In this document: positions 7,978-17,018 of the stretch, piece by piece
How positions within the stretch are numbered: position 1 is the first letter of the stretch
How the letters are laid out: the number at the start of each line of letters is the position of its first letter
Assembly (NCBI GenBank): GCA_016124905.1
Contig: WGMV01000002.1
Span: 65,257-129,256, forward strand
Direction of reading: 5' to 3'
From: a bacterium
GTDB lineage: Bacteria; Pseudomonadota; Alphaproteobacteria; Rickettsiales; RI-342
DNA length: 64,000 nucleotides
The notes under the pieces: generated by a model
The model's input: the letters and a program-made list of their open reading frames with translations, nothing else
What the model was told of the DNA's origin: nothing
Databases searched by the model: none
Position numbers and translations under genes: made by a program

Positions 7978-9239
7978 GCCAGCCCTCCTCCCTTCGCAAA
8001 ACCCTGCTCTCAGGCATGATCGGCAACGGGCTGGAATGGTATGACTACGCTCTTTACGGCCAAATGGCCGTCATCCTCGGCAGGCTCTTCTTCCCGGGTG
8101 AAGACGCCACCTTGCAATTGATGGCCACCTACGGCGCCTTTGCCGCCGGTTTCATTGCCCGCCCCTTCGGTGGCATCCTTTTCGGCTGGCTGGGGGACCG
8201 CTATGGCCGCCGAAAGGCGCTGACCCTTTCCATCCTACTGATGGCCGCCTGCAGCGGCGCCATCGGCCTCATGCCCACCTATGCGCAGATCGGCCTACTC
8301 GCGCCTGTCCTACTCACGCTCATCCGCATCATCCAGGGCCTTTCCCTCGGCGGGGAATTCAGCGGCGCCATCACCTACATGGTGGAACACGGCCCCACGG
8401 AAAAACGCGGCCTCGTCGGCAGCGCCGCCATGGCCAGCCTCGTGCTTGGCTTTCTTGCCGGTTCCCTCGTCGCCTGGTTCTTTATCGAACTCATGCCCAC
8501 CGAAAGCTTTGAAAGCTGGGGCTGGCGCATTCCTTTCATCCTCGGCATCTTCATCGGCCTGGCTGGTTTCTACATCCGCCACCAGTGCGACGAAAGCCCC
8601 GTCTACGAACAAGCCCTTGCCGAAGGCCTCCTTTCCGAACGCCCGCTGACCGAGGTCCTCACCCGGCATATCAAACCCCTGCTCCAGGGTGTGGGCGTCT
8701 ATTTCCTCGTCACCATGCCCTTTTACATGGGCTGCGTTTATTTCATCGGGTTCAATAAGGACCATCTCGGCCTGGACATGAAACAGGCCATCACCATCAA
8801 CAGCCTCTGCATGTTCTCCATGCTGCTGATGGTCCCCCTTTCCGGCTGGCTGTCGGACCGCTTCACCCGCCGCAAAACCCTGCTGATTCCACCTGTCCTG
8901 TTTTTGCTGTTCAGTTACCCGCTCATGCAGTGGATGCAGCAGGGCGATGTCATGCAGGTCACCATCGCCCAGCTTATTTTTTGTGCCATGGTCGGCCTTC
9001 AACTCGGCCCCGTGCCCGCTCTGCTGGTGGAGCTCTTCAGCACCCGTGTGCGTTGCACGGGCATGTCGCTGGCCTATAACATCGCCGCAGCCAGTTTCGG
9101 CGGCACTGCGCCCATCGTCAGTCTCTGGCTCATGAACCATTACGGCATCGGCGCGCTGGCGGCCTACATCATGCTGGCCGCCCTGTGTGGCGGGCTGGCC
9201 ATGCTCACCTACCGCGACCGGTCGCATCTGCCGATTTAG
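7974..9239 (+). CDS. MFS transporter, metabolite:H+ symporter type
   Basis: 421 residues with about 12 transmembrane helices. It has the loop 2-3 signature GWLGDRYGRRKAL and an opening (GNGLEWYDYALYG) typical of the MHS subfamily of ProP/KgtP-like organic acid and osmolyte symporters. The substrate cannot be read from the sequence. It is translationally coupled to the DUF853 ATPase by an ATGA overlap. Confidence 0.88.
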   Translation: MSQPSSLRKTLLSGMIGNGLEWYDYALYGQMAVILGRLFFPGEDATLQLMATYGAFAAGFIARPFGGILFGWLGDRYGRRKALTLSILLMAACSGAIGLMPTYAQIGLLAPVLLTLIRIIQGLSLGGEFSGAITYMVEHGPTEKRGLVGSAAMASLVLGFLAGSLVAWFFIELMPTESFESWGWRIPFILGIFIGLAGFYIRHQCDESPVYEQALAEGLLSERPLTEVLTRHIKPLLQGVGVYFLVTMPFYMGCVYFIGFNKDHLGLDMKQAITINSLCMFSMLLMVPLSGWLSDRFTRRKTLLIPPVLFLLFSYPLMQWMQQGDVMQVTIAQLIFCAMVGLQLGPVPALLVELFSTRVRCTGMSLAYNIAAASFGGTAPIVSLWLMNHYGIGALAAYIMLAALCGGLAMLTYRDRSHLPI

Positions 9240-9402
9240 TATATGAGCAAAGCGAGCCACTTAAGAAGCAACAGCCCGTTTCTTCCTCTCAACACGTTCC
9301 ATCGGAGCAAAGGGCTATTGCATAAAACACACGTCTCCATTAATCGGCTGGAAAGAATTCAGCCGTAATAATGCCAGCTTCAGCATATTTAAGGGTACTC
9401 AC

Positions 9403-9606
9403 GTGGGTCAGGTAGATAAGGAAATACAAAAAGAACTCGACCACGCCGTAGCTCAGCACCGTCGCGTGGATCTGAAAATCGATGATCTCATGTCCCAGGC
9501 CGTGCCGGACATGCTGACCATCCAGCGCCTGAAAAAGGAAAAACTGGCCCTGAAGGACGAAATCGCCCGCCTGCGCTCGCAGCTTACGCCCGATATCATT
9601 GCCTAG
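9403..9606 (+). CDS. DUF465 (YdcH) family small protein
   Basis: 67 residues, all helical coiled coil, containing QRLKKEKLALKDEIARL, the hallmark of the DUF465/YdcH family common in alphaproteobacteria. It starts at GTG 9403 with AAGGG upstream. The family's function is not established. It lies 50 bases before purE. Confidence 0.85.
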   Translation: MGQVDKEIQKELDHAVAQHRRVDLKIDDLMSQAVPDMLTIQRLKKEKLALKDEIARLRSQLTPDIIA

Positions 9607-9656
9607 GCCGTATAAACTCGGTATAAGACCTCCCTCACATTTCGGAGTCCTTCCAC

Positions 9657-10139
9657 ATGAGCGACGTCGCCATTATCATGGGCAGTCAAAGCGACTGGGA
9701 AACCCTCTCCCACGCCGCCAAAATACTGGAAGAGCTCGGCGTGAGCTTTGAAAGCAGCATCGTCTCCGCCCACCGCACCCCCCTGCGCATGGTGGAATTT
9801 GCCCAGAAAGCCGAAGAAAACGGCGTGAAAACCATCATCGCCGGTGCCGGCGGCGCTGCCCATCTGCCGGGCATGGTCGCCTCCCTCACCCATTTGCCCG
9901 TGCTCGGCGTGCCCGTGCAAAGCAAGGCCCTCAGCGGCATGGACAGTCTCCTTTCCATCGTGCAGATGCCCGGCGGCGTCCCCGTCGGCACGCTGGCCAT
10001 CGGTGAGGCGGGCGCCAAAAACGCAGCCCTTCTTGCTGCCTCCATCCTGGCGCTGAACGACAAAGCGCTCTCCACCAAACTCAAATCCTGGCGTGCGAAG
10101 CAGACGGAAAGCGTCGCCCTCCATCCCTCGTCCAAATAA
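9657..10139 (+). CDS. purE: N5-carboxyaminoimidazole ribonucleotide mutase
   Basis: Class I PurE, 160 residues. It moves the carboxyl group of N5-CAIR to C4 in purine synthesis. Conserved signatures are present: [16 protein letters not shown] and [11 protein letters not shown]. These form the phosphate- and CO2-binding sites, with the catalytic His in SAHRTP. The purK gene begins one base after its stop, so the CAIR-forming pair is one operon. RBS CGGAG precedes the ATG. Confidence 0.96.
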   Translation: MSDVAIIMGSQSDWETLSHAAKILEELGVSFESSIVSAHRTPLRMVEFAQKAEENGVKTIIAGAGGAAHLPGMVASLTHLPVLGVPVQSKALSGMDSLLSIVQMPGGVPVGTLAIGEAGAKNAALLAASILALNDKALSTKLKSWRAKQTESVALHPSSK

Positions 10140-10140
10140 T

Positions 10141-11196
10141 ATGCTGAAACCCGGCGGCACCATCGGCATTCTCGGTGGCGGCCAGTTGGGCCGCATGTCC
10201 GCCATGGCCGCCGCCCGTATGGGCTATCACTGTCACATCTATTCCCCTCAGGCGGATGAACCCGCTTTCGAGGTCGCCCGTTTCGGCACCGCCGCCGCCT
10301 ATGACGACCACGAAGCCCTGCAGCGCTTTGCCGAAAGCGTGGACCTCATCACCCTGGAATTTGAGAATATCCCCGCCGACACGGTCGGCTTCCTTGCCAA
10401 CCTGCGCCCCATGCGCCCCGGCTGGCGACTGCTCCACATCAGTCAGCATCGTCTGCGCGAGAAGCAATTCTTCCAGTCCCTCAACATCGCCACCGCCCCC
10501 TTCGCGGAGGTCAACAACCTGCCGATCCTGCTGGAAGCCCTGAAAACCATCGGCACCCCCGCCATTTTGAAAAGCTCCGAATCAGGCTATGACGGCAAGG
10601 GCCAGGCCACCATCAAACATATCACGGAAGCCGAGGAAGCCTGGAACACCATCGGCCAGCGCCATGCCATCCTTGAAGGCATGGTGAAGTTCGAGCGCGA
10701 GATCTCTGCCATCGTGGCCCGCAACCGGCACGAGACCAAGTGCTTCCCCATCGCCCACAACATCCACCGCCACCACATCCTGCATCAGAGCATCGTACCC
10801 GCGGGCATTCCCGACCATGTGGAGAAACGCGCGCAGGAAATCGCCCTCACCATTGCCGATGCCGTGGAACTCGAAGGCATCCTGGCCGTGGAAATGTTCG
10901 TCACCGAAACGGGCGACATCCTGGTCAATGAAATGGCGCCCCGCCCGCATAATTCCGGCCATTGGACACTGGATGCCTGCGTCACCAGCCAGTTCGAGCA
11001 GCATATCCGCGCCGTCTGCAACCTCCCGCTGGGCGATGTCTCCATTCTCCGCCCCGCCCGCATGACCAATCTGCTGGGCGATAACATCAACGAATGGGAA
11101 ACCTGGCTGAAAAACCCCAGCGCCAAATGGCACCTCTACGGCAAACATGAAGCCAAACCCAGCCGCAAAATGGGCCACGTGACGGAACTGCTCTAG
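10141..11196 (+). CDS. purK: N5-carboxyaminoimidazole ribonucleotide synthase
   Basis: ATP-grasp enzyme, 351 residues. It makes N5-CAIR from AIR, ATP and bicarbonate for PurE. The N-terminal GILGGGQLGRM motif, the grasp loop ILKSSESGYDGKGQ, and the NEMAPRPHNSGHWT metal/ADP site are all visible. The start is the ATG at 10141; a longer in-frame start inside purE (10093) is implausible. The gene is complete. Confidence 0.96.
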   Translation: MLKPGGTIGILGGGQLGRMSAMAAARMGYHCHIYSPQADEPAFEVARFGTAAAYDDHEALQRFAESVDLITLEFENIPADTVGFLANLRPMRPGWRLLHISQHRLREKQFFQSLNIATAPFAEVNNLPILLEALKTIGTPAILKSSESGYDGKGQATIKHITEAEEAWNTIGQRHAILEGMVKFEREISAIVARNRHETKCFPIAHNIHRHHILHQSIVPAGIPDHVEKRAQEIALTIADAVELEGILAVEMFVTETGDILVNEMAPRPHNSGHWTLDACVTSQFEQHIRAVCNLPLGDVSILRPARMTNLLGDNINEWETWLKNPSAKWHLYGKHEAKPSRKMGHVTELL

Positions 11197-11249
11197 CCGC
11201 CATCACCGCTTCTTAGCTTTCCTAGCAAGGCTTGAGGCTAGATAAAGCC

Positions 11250-11284
11250 GTCATTCTCGGGCGCGAAGCGACCCGGGAATCCAG
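11250..11284. repeat. Intergenic palindromic repeat
   Basis: The sequence GTCATTCTCGGGCGCGAAGC continued by GACCCGGGAATCCAG forms an imperfect hairpin (ATTCTCGGG / CCCGGGAAT). It has the form of dispersed REP-like elements common in alphaproteobacterial genomes. It lies between the convergent purK and COQ9 genes. Only one copy is in this window. Confidence 0.55.
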
Positions 11285-11302
11285 GTGCCATCCCTCATGG
11301 CC

Positions 11303-11914
11303 TTACTTATTCCGCCCCATCTGCATAAACCCCGGCAGCTTCGCCTTCAGCTTATTGATGCTCATCACATTATCGATGCGCCGCATCAGAAACTCCCTCG
11401 TTTCCTCCGCATCCTCGCTCTGGTCTTCCAGCCACACCATCAGCGTGCTGCTATAAACCCCCGCCAGCAGCAGCCGCTTGGTGTAAAAATTATAATCCGT
11501 CGCCGTATCGCCCGCCTCATACCACATGGCATCCACGGTTTTATACAGCCGCTTGGTCGCCTCCGCCCAGTGGGTCGGCAGGCTGTAATAGGCCACCGCG
11601 CGGCGGATCACTTCCTTATAGGCCGATATCGCCCCCAGCCGGTACAGCACCGCCTGGGCGATCTTGTCGCGGATTTTTCGCTTCGCCCACTCCTTATCCG
11701 CATGAATAGCCGCCACCATCGCCTCATCCAGCATCTCCTGAAACGCCTCCAGCGCCTCGCTTTCACCACCGGGAAACAGCCGATATTGGGTGAATTCATC
11801 AACCCCGGAGGCCTCCCCGGCGCGTTTCATGCTCTCCCGGCTCCAGCCGCTAAAAGGCACCTCTGCGCACAAAGCATCAAGAAATCTGGCCTTTTCTTCC
11901 GCTAATTCCTTCAT
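11303..11914 (-). CDS. COQ9-family ubiquinone biosynthesis protein
   Basis: 203 residues. The C-terminal part (WWRLF-like region AISAYKEVIRRAVAYYSLP, later WYEAGDTATDYNFYTKR) is the COQ9 domain, and the N-terminus is a TetR-like helical bundle. COQ9 proteins bind lipid precursors and support COQ7-type hydroxylation in ubiquinone synthesis. I chose the ATG at 11914 (MKELAEEK) because AAGGA lies 7 nt before it; a start at 11971 would be longer but has no RBS. It is divergent from rpsU. Confidence 0.88.
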   Translation of the reverse strand: MKELAEEKARFLDALCAEVPFSGWSRESMKRAGEASGVDEFTQYRLFPGGESEALEAFQEMLDEAMVAAIHADKEWAKRKIRDKIAQAVLYRLGAISAYKEVIRRAVAYYSLPTHWAEATKRLYKTVDAMWYEAGDTATDYNFYTKRLLLAGVYSSTLMVWLEDQSEDAEETREFLMRRIDNVMSINKLKAKLPGFMQMGRNK

Positions 11915-12028
11915 TTTTCTATCCTTACGGCTCGTGTCCCGGATATTTAACATTTGCATATTACCATGCATGTTGCTATCAAGCGAGTCCTTGTCATTCT
12001 AGAAATTCGCCGGAAGGGGGTATTTACC

Positions 12029-12232
12029 TTGGTTGAAGTTAGCGTACACGATAACAACGTCGACCAGGCGCTGCGTGCATTGAAGAAGAAAATGCAACGC
12101 GAAGGCGTCTTCCGCGAGATGAAAATGCGTCGCCACCACGAAAAGCCGTCTGAAAAGCGCGTTCGTGAACAGGCCGAAGCTCTCCGCCGCTGGCGCAAAA
12201 TTGAGCGCAAGCGCAAGGAAAAAGAATCCTAA
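12029..12232 (+). CDS. rpsU: 30S ribosomal protein S21
   Basis: 67 residues beginning (M)[20 protein letters not shown], the conserved start of S21, with the usual basic C-terminal helix. The start codon is TTG 12029, preceded by GGAAGGGGG. A longer frame from 11954 would add a tail that S21 never has. S21 binds near the 3' end of 16S rRNA and helps mRNA recruitment. An intrinsic terminator follows. Confidence 0.95.
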   Translation: MVEVSVHDNNVDQALRALKKKMQREGVFREMKMRRHHEKPSEKRVREQAEALRRWRKIERKRKEKES

Positions 12233-12256
12233 ATCGTTAGGACTTTATCCAAAAGA

Positions 12257-12286
12257 AAAGCCGGGCAATCGCCCGGCTTTTTTATT
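12257..12286 (+). terminator. Intrinsic terminator after rpsU
   Basis: Stem AAAGCCGGGC / GCCCGGCTTT with loop AATC, then T-rich sequence. It also ends 6 bases before the stop of the convergent HNH gene and is symmetric enough to serve both. Confidence 0.92.
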
Positions 12287-12291
12287 ATTTA

Positions 12292-12906
12292 CTACAAATC
12301 TCTAGTTTTTAATTTCTCTTCTGCTTGAAGCGGAAATTTAGAAATAAGCCATTTTAAGGCTTCCAGCTGGTCAGCTGTAGATGCTCGCCTCAATTGAATA
12401 AGCAGCTGTTTTAAATCTGGCCTAACTAAGGTTGCATTTTGCGCACCTTCATTACAAACTGAACATATTGCACGCAAATTGCCAGAATCATCGGCACCGC
12501 CTTTGCTTTTATCGATAATATGACCAATATGAAGTCGCGTTTTTCTAGTAGGATCATATGGATGTGGCTCACCAGCCACCGCACCGCACATTTGACATGT
12601 AAAACCATTTCTATCTAAGACGTATGCTCTTGTTTCTTTTGAAATAGCACGCTCAAATGCAGGCTGAGGTTTCGGTGTTTCAAGCAAATACTCTCCAGGT
12701 TTAAGCTCACTCCTGTCATTATGGGTAAGAATTAAATATCCTTCTTCTGTACGCAACTCACGTACTCGCCTAGCCCATTCGCTAATATTTCCAGCGACTT
12801 CTCTCAATTCATCGGCCTTCATAACCCGGCCTAAATTAGCAAGAAAATGTGCTCTTAACTTAGCCCTCGCTCCTTTTTGACGGCTCACACTTTCCATACT
12901 ACGCAC
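12292..12906 (-). CDS. HNH endonuclease, probable restriction enzyme
   Basis: 204 residues. The N-terminal 85 residues look like a winged helix (GYLILTHNDRSELKPGEYLL). An HNH nuclease domain follows with two Cys pairs (C104/C107, C148/C151) that bind structural zinc, the catalytic region LHIGHIIDKSKGGADDSGNL (H126, H129), and N143. It overlaps the C5-methyltransferase gene by 8 bases if it starts at GTG 12906; ATG 12897 is an equal alternative. The pairing with a cytosine methyltransferase makes it a type II restriction nuclease. The pair is clearly more AT-rich than rpsU and pntB on either side, which suggests transfer. Confidence 0.82.
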   Translation of the reverse strand: MRSMESVSRQKGARAKLRAHFLANLGRVMKADELREVAGNISEWARRVRELRTEEGYLILTHNDRSELKPGEYLLETPKPQPAFERAISKETRAYVLDRNGFTCQMCGAVAGEPHPYDPTRKTRLHIGHIIDKSKGGADDSGNLRAICSVCNEGAQNATLVRPDLKQLLIQLRRASTADQLEALKWLISKFPLQAEEKLKTRDL

Positions 12907-13861
12907 TTTTACGGTTATATCGAGATGCAGCTATTTCCAAGGCACGCCGAATCTGTCGGCCAACCGCTTCGGCAACGGGAGGAGGAAAAGCATTTCCAAC
13001 CTGCCTATAAGCAGCTGTTTTTTTACCAGAAATACACCAATCATCTGAGAAGCCTTGTATTCTAGCTGCCATTTTTACTGTAAGCCGCGGTGTGCCTACA
13101 AAATCTGCAGCAGGAGCTGAATCTGCAATACCATGCCCATCCACTCCTATAGAGGCCCAAGCTTTTTTTGCTCTGGTTGGCCCCAGATCAGGGCCGCCAT
13201 GCTTTTTACTCCCACCAACTAATGTTGGCGCAATATCACACGCAATCTCACGCCAGCGCTTCGCACCTTTCCAGCCATTTTCAATCATTAAGTCAAAAAG
13301 CGCTTCGCCAACAGTAGGTGGGCGATCCAAAAGATACTCTGGCCATACAAAACAATCTGATAAATTTTTTTGTATAGCAACAATAACCACCCTGGGTCTT
13401 AATTGAGGCACACCAAAGTCCGATGCATTCATCAACCGCCATTCAGCAACATAACCCAGCTTACTCAACGAATACAGAAGCTTTGCCCGATAATCATCAA
13501 AGCACGAATCCAGCAATCCTCTAACATTCTCAAGCATCACTACTTTAGGACGACACTCATCTACCAACCTTAAAGCCTCAGGAAACAAATCCCTCTCATC
13601 TTCCCGACCCAATTGTTTACCAGCCATAGAAAAAGGCGGGCAAGGAACACCACCAGACAAAAGAGCAATTCCTTTATACCCTCTTCCATCAAACGCCTTT
13701 AGATCCCCCTGAACCACATTCCAGTTCGGACGATTTAAAGTTAATGTCTGGCATGCCTGATGTTCAATTTCCACCAAACCAACATGGCTAAATCCTGCTC
13801 TTTCAAGCCCTAAAGCCTGACCTCCAGCACCTGCACAAATTTCAAGTGAATCAATCATCAT
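12899..13861 (-). CDS. DNA (cytosine-5-)-methyltransferase
   Basis: 320 residues, full length for a C5 enzyme. Motif I is ICAGAGGQALGLERAGF. Motif IV has the catalytic Cys 74 in GGVPCPPFS (PCPP where PCQP is usual). Motif VI is LENVRG, motif VIII includes RPRVV, and motif X is QVGNAFPPPVAEAVG. The target-recognition region (about 190-265) is short, so the target site cannot be told from sequence. It protects host DNA from the adjacent HNH nuclease. RBS AGGA precedes the ATG at 13861. AT-rich composition marks it as acquired. Confidence 0.93.
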   Translation of the reverse strand: MMIDSLEICAGAGGQALGLERAGFSHVGLVEIEHQACQTLTLNRPNWNVVQGDLKAFDGRGYKGIALLSGGVPCPPFSMAGKQLGREDERDLFPEALRLVDECRPKVVMLENVRGLLDSCFDDYRAKLLYSLSKLGYVAEWRLMNASDFGVPQLRPRVVIVAIQKNLSDCFVWPEYLLDRPPTVGEALFDLMIENGWKGAKRWREIACDIAPTLVGGSKKHGGPDLGPTRAKKAWASIGVDGHGIADSAPAADFVGTPRLTVKMAARIQGFSDDWCISGKKTAAYRQVGNAFPPPVAEAVGRQIRRALEIAASRYNRKSA

Positions 13862-13873
13862 AATCCTAATTAA

Positions 13874-15268
13874 TTACAAATGTTGAAGCGCTTTCACCAC
13901 TTCCTCGGTCATCTTCTTCGCATCGCCAAACAGCATCATCGTGTTATCGCGGAAGAACAGCTCATTCTCCACCCCCGCATAACCAGCAGACATCCCGCGC
14001 TTGATGAACAGCACCGTCGCCGCCTTCTCCACTTCCAAAATTGGCATCCCGTAAATCGGGCTGGCCGGATCGCTCTTCGCCGCCGGGTTGGTGATGTCAT
14101 TCGCCCCGATCACATACACCACATCCGTATTGGCGAAATCACGGTTGATCTCCTCCAGCTCAAACACCTGGTCATAGGGCACGTTCGCCTCGGCCAGCAG
14201 CACGTTCATATGCCCCGGCATGCGCCCCGCCACCGGGTGGATGGCATAACGCACCTGCACGCCCGCCTTCTCCAGTTCCTGCGCCATCTCGCGCACGGCA
14301 TGCTGCGCCTGCGCCACCGCCATGCCATAGCCCGGCACCACGATGACCGAACGCGCATTCTTCATGATAAAGGCCGCGTCATCCGCGCTGCCGCTTTTCA
14401 CGTTGCGGTCTTCATGCGCGGCTGCCGCGCCAGCCGCCGCCGTGGCACCAAACCCGCCCAACAGCACATTAACAATGGAACGGTTCATCGCCTTGCACAT
14501 GATGTAACTGAGGATCGCCCCGCTCGCCCCCACCAGCGCACCAGTGATAATCAGCAAATGATTATGCAGCGTAAACCCGATGCCCGCCGCCGCCCAGCCG
14601 GAATAGGAATTGAGCATTGACACCACCACCGGCATGTCCGCCCCGCCGATCGGCATGATCAGCAGCACGCCCAGCGCCAGCCCCAGCGCAATCAGCACCA
14701 GAAAGAACAAGGGCTGCTGCGTCATCACAAACAGAATCAGCACGCCAAGCGAGCCAAGCCCCAGCATGGCATTCAGCTTATGCTGCCCAATAAAACGCAG
14801 CGGCTTGCCCGAAATCAACCCCTGCAGCTTACCAAACGCAATCACCGACCCGGTGAAGGTAATCGCCCCGATAAACACCCCAAGCGCCATCTCAATACGG
14901 CTGCTGATGAAAATACTGCCAGCCTCCGCAATGCCGTAGGATGCCGGTGCGAAATAAGCCGCGCTCGCCACCAGCACTGCCGCCAGCCCCACCAGCGAAT
15001 GGAATGCAGCCACCAGCTGCGGCATCGCCGTCATGGCAATCCTCGCCGCCGTAATGGCCCCAATCGTCCCGCCGATGATGATGGCAAAAAACATCATTCC
15101 ATAGCTCTGCACGCTCGGGATCAGCAGCGTGGTAAGGATAGCAATGCCCATCCCCGCCATGCCGTACAGGTTTCCACGACGCGCCGCCGCGGGTGAGCTC
15201 AACCCCTTCAGCGATAAGATGAACAACACCCCTGAAAGCAGATAGGCCAGTGCAATGAAATTGACCAT
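13874..15268 (-). CDS. pntB: NAD(P) transhydrogenase subunit beta
   Basis: 464 residues. The N-terminal half is the membrane domain with about nine helices. The C-terminal half is the NADP(H)-binding domain III, with VIVVPGYGMAVAQAQHAVRE and the YAIHPVAGRMPGHMNVLLAE signature. Together with the two alpha polypeptides it couples hydride transfer from NADH to NADP+ to proton entry. It is the last gene of the three-gene operon, one base after pntAB. Confidence 0.96.
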   Translation of the reverse strand: MVNFIALAYLLSGVLFILSLKGLSSPAAARRGNLYGMAGMGIAILTTLLIPSVQSYGMMFFAIIIGGTIGAITAARIAMTAMPQLVAAFHSLVGLAAVLVASAAYFAPASYGIAEAGSIFISSRIEMALGVFIGAITFTGSVIAFGKLQGLISGKPLRFIGQHKLNAMLGLGSLGVLILFVMTQQPLFFLVLIALGLALGVLLIMPIGGADMPVVVSMLNSYSGWAAAGIGFTLHNHLLIITGALVGASGAILSYIMCKAMNRSIVNVLLGGFGATAAAGAAAAHEDRNVKSGSADDAAFIMKNARSVIVVPGYGMAVAQAQHAVREMAQELEKAGVQVRYAIHPVAGRMPGHMNVLLAEANVPYDQVFELEEINRDFANTDVVYVIGANDITNPAAKSDPASPIYGMPILEVEKAATVLFIKRGMSAGYAGVENELFFRDNTMMLFGDAKKMTEEVVKALQHL

Positions 15269-15269
15269 G

Positions 15270-15701
15270 CTACGCCCCTTTGCCTTTGGTGTCCGCCACC
15301 GCTTTTTTCTTGAACATCTGCAACATACGCTGCGTAACTAAGAAACCGCCGAAGATATTGATGGATGCCAGAAGCACCGCCCAGAAGCCCAGCGTGCCGG
15401 AAAGCGACTCACCGCCCACGTCCACATGTTTCATGCCCGCCGCAATCATCGCCCCCACAATGATGATGCCCGAAATCGCATTGGTCACCGCCATCAGCGG
15501 CGTATGCAGCGCGGGCGTCACCTTCCACACCACGTAATAGCCAACGAAACAGGCCAGCACAAAAATCGTGAGGCTGATCACAAACATGCTCGGCCCCGCC
15601 ATGAACGCCTGCTGAGAGGAGATCATCGATGCCTGCTCGGCCAGGTTCCTGGCCTGATCCGCCAAGGCCCCCGCCTGTTGACTCACCTCATCCATATTCA
15701 T
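15270..15701 (-). CDS. pntAB: NAD(P) transhydrogenase subunit alpha part 2
   Basis: 143 residues with three to four membrane helices ([40 protein letters not shown]). This is the membrane part of the alpha subunit. It is a separate polypeptide, as in Rhodospirillum and other alphaproteobacteria. Residues 1-50 are an Ala/Gln-rich soluble extension. It is spaced by 1-2 bases from both neighbours. Confidence 0.94.
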   Translation of the reverse strand: MNMDEVSQQAGALADQARNLAEQASMISSQQAFMAGPSMFVISLTIFVLACFVGYYVVWKVTPALHTPLMAVTNAISGIIIVGAMIAAGMKHVDVGGESLSGTLGFWAVLLASINIFGGFLVTQRMLQMFKKKAVADTKGKGA

Positions 15702-15703
15702 GC

Positions 15704-16969
15704 CTATCTCCCTTTTTTCTTGGTAGATTTCGCCGCAACCTTCACCGCCGCCTTAGCTTTCACGGGTTTGGCCTTTACCGCTGGTGCCTTTTTGGCAGGA
15801 GCCGCCTTTTTGGCAGCAGTCACAGACTTATCCACAGCCTTCGGCGCCTCCATCTTGGCATGGGCAAACCGCTCCTGCAGCACCTTGCCATCCAGCGTCA
15901 GCAACGCATCCTTGATGATCTGGTCTTCCAGATTCAGGTTAAGCACAGTGCCTTTTTCTTCTTTCTTTAAAATAAGTTGCAAAAGGTTCTGAATGTTCTT
16001 CGCATAAAGCCGTGATGCATCCACCGCCACGCGCGAGGCCATGTTCAACTCCCCCACAACCGTGACAGTTCCGTGGGTAATCACCTTGCCCGGCTGCGTC
16101 ACTTCGCAGTTACCCCCAGCCGGCGCGGCCAGGTCCATGATGATGCCGCCCGGCGCCATCGCCGCCACCATCTCCTTGCTGATCAGCTTCGGCGCAGGCT
16201 TGCCGGGAATCAGCGCCGTAGTCACAATAATATCCACGCCCTGCACCGCCTGCAGCAGCGCATCCTTCTGGCGCTTCTGATAGCCCGCGCTCATCTCTTT
16301 CGCATAACCGCCGCTCGTCTCGGCCGATTCATTCGGGTCGGCCGGCACATCCACAAAACTGGCCCCCAGGCTTTGCACCTGCTCCTTCACCGCAGGCCGC
16401 ACATCAAAGGCAGACACCACCGCCCCAAGCCTGCGCCCGGTTGCAATCGCCTGCAGCCCCGCCACACCGGCGCCCAGCACCAGCAGCTTGCACGGCGCCA
16501 CCGTTCCTGCCGCCGTCATCATCATAGGCAATGCGCGCCCCTGCATGCTGGCCGCATCCACCACCGCCTTATAACCCGCAAGGTTGCTCTGCGAGGAAAG
16601 CGCATCCATCGCCTGCGCGCGTGAAATGCGCGGAATCATCTCCATCGCATAGGCATTCACCCCCAGCTTCGCATATTCTGCCGCAATACCGGGATTTTCC
16701 AGCGGCGATAGCAGCGCAATCAACAATGCCCCGGCTGAAACCTGCGACGCATCCGGCTTCTGCACCGCCAGTATAATATCCGCACCCTTGGCGCTGCCGA
16801 TGCTGGCGCCTGTCGCCTTGAACGCCTCATCGCTGATGCTGGAACCCTCTCCGGCCCCGGCCTCCACCGTCACGCTGCAACCCAGCGCGATGTATTTCTT
16901 GATGGTCTCCGGCGTGGCGGCGACGCGTTTTTCTCCGGCTTTTCGCTCACGAAGAACAGCTAGTTTCAT
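15704..16969 (-). CDS. pntAA: NAD(P) transhydrogenase subunit alpha part 1
   Basis: 421 residues. The NAD(H)-binding domain I is closely related to alanine dehydrogenase: [20 protein letters not shown] at the start, and a Rossmann motif [20 protein letters not shown]. Family members usually end near 380. This one carries an extra tail of about 45 residues made almost only of Lys, Ala, Pro and Val ([18 protein letters not shown] and on), with no obvious counterpart in the family. It is the first gene of pntAA-pntAB-pntB. Confidence 0.94.
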   Translation of the reverse strand: MKLAVLRERKAGEKRVAATPETIKKYIALGCSVTVEAGAGEGSSISDEAFKATGASIGSAKGADIILAVQKPDASQVSAGALLIALLSPLENPGIAAEYAKLGVNAYAMEMIPRISRAQAMDALSSQSNLAGYKAVVDAASMQGRALPMMMTAAGTVAPCKLLVLGAGVAGLQAIATGRRLGAVVSAFDVRPAVKEQVQSLGASFVDVPADPNESAETSGGYAKEMSAGYQKRQKDALLQAVQGVDIIVTTALIPGKPAPKLISKEMVAAMAPGGIIMDLAAPAGGNCEVTQPGKVITHGTVTVVGELNMASRVAVDASRLYAKNIQNLLQLILKKEEKGTVLNLNLEDQIIKDALLTLDGKVLQERFAHAKMEAPKAVDKSVTAAKKAAPAKKAPAVKAKPVKAKAAVKVAAKSTKKKGR

Positions 16970-17018
16970 ACGCCCCTCACCTGTTTCTTGATGGAGTGCA
17001 AACTAGCATTTCAATCAC

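Noticed and set aside
11954-12232. A longer rpsU beginning at an ATG at 11,954
   Set aside because: S21 proteins start at (M)VEVSV; the TTG at 12,029 has a strong RBS and gives the standard 67-residue protein.
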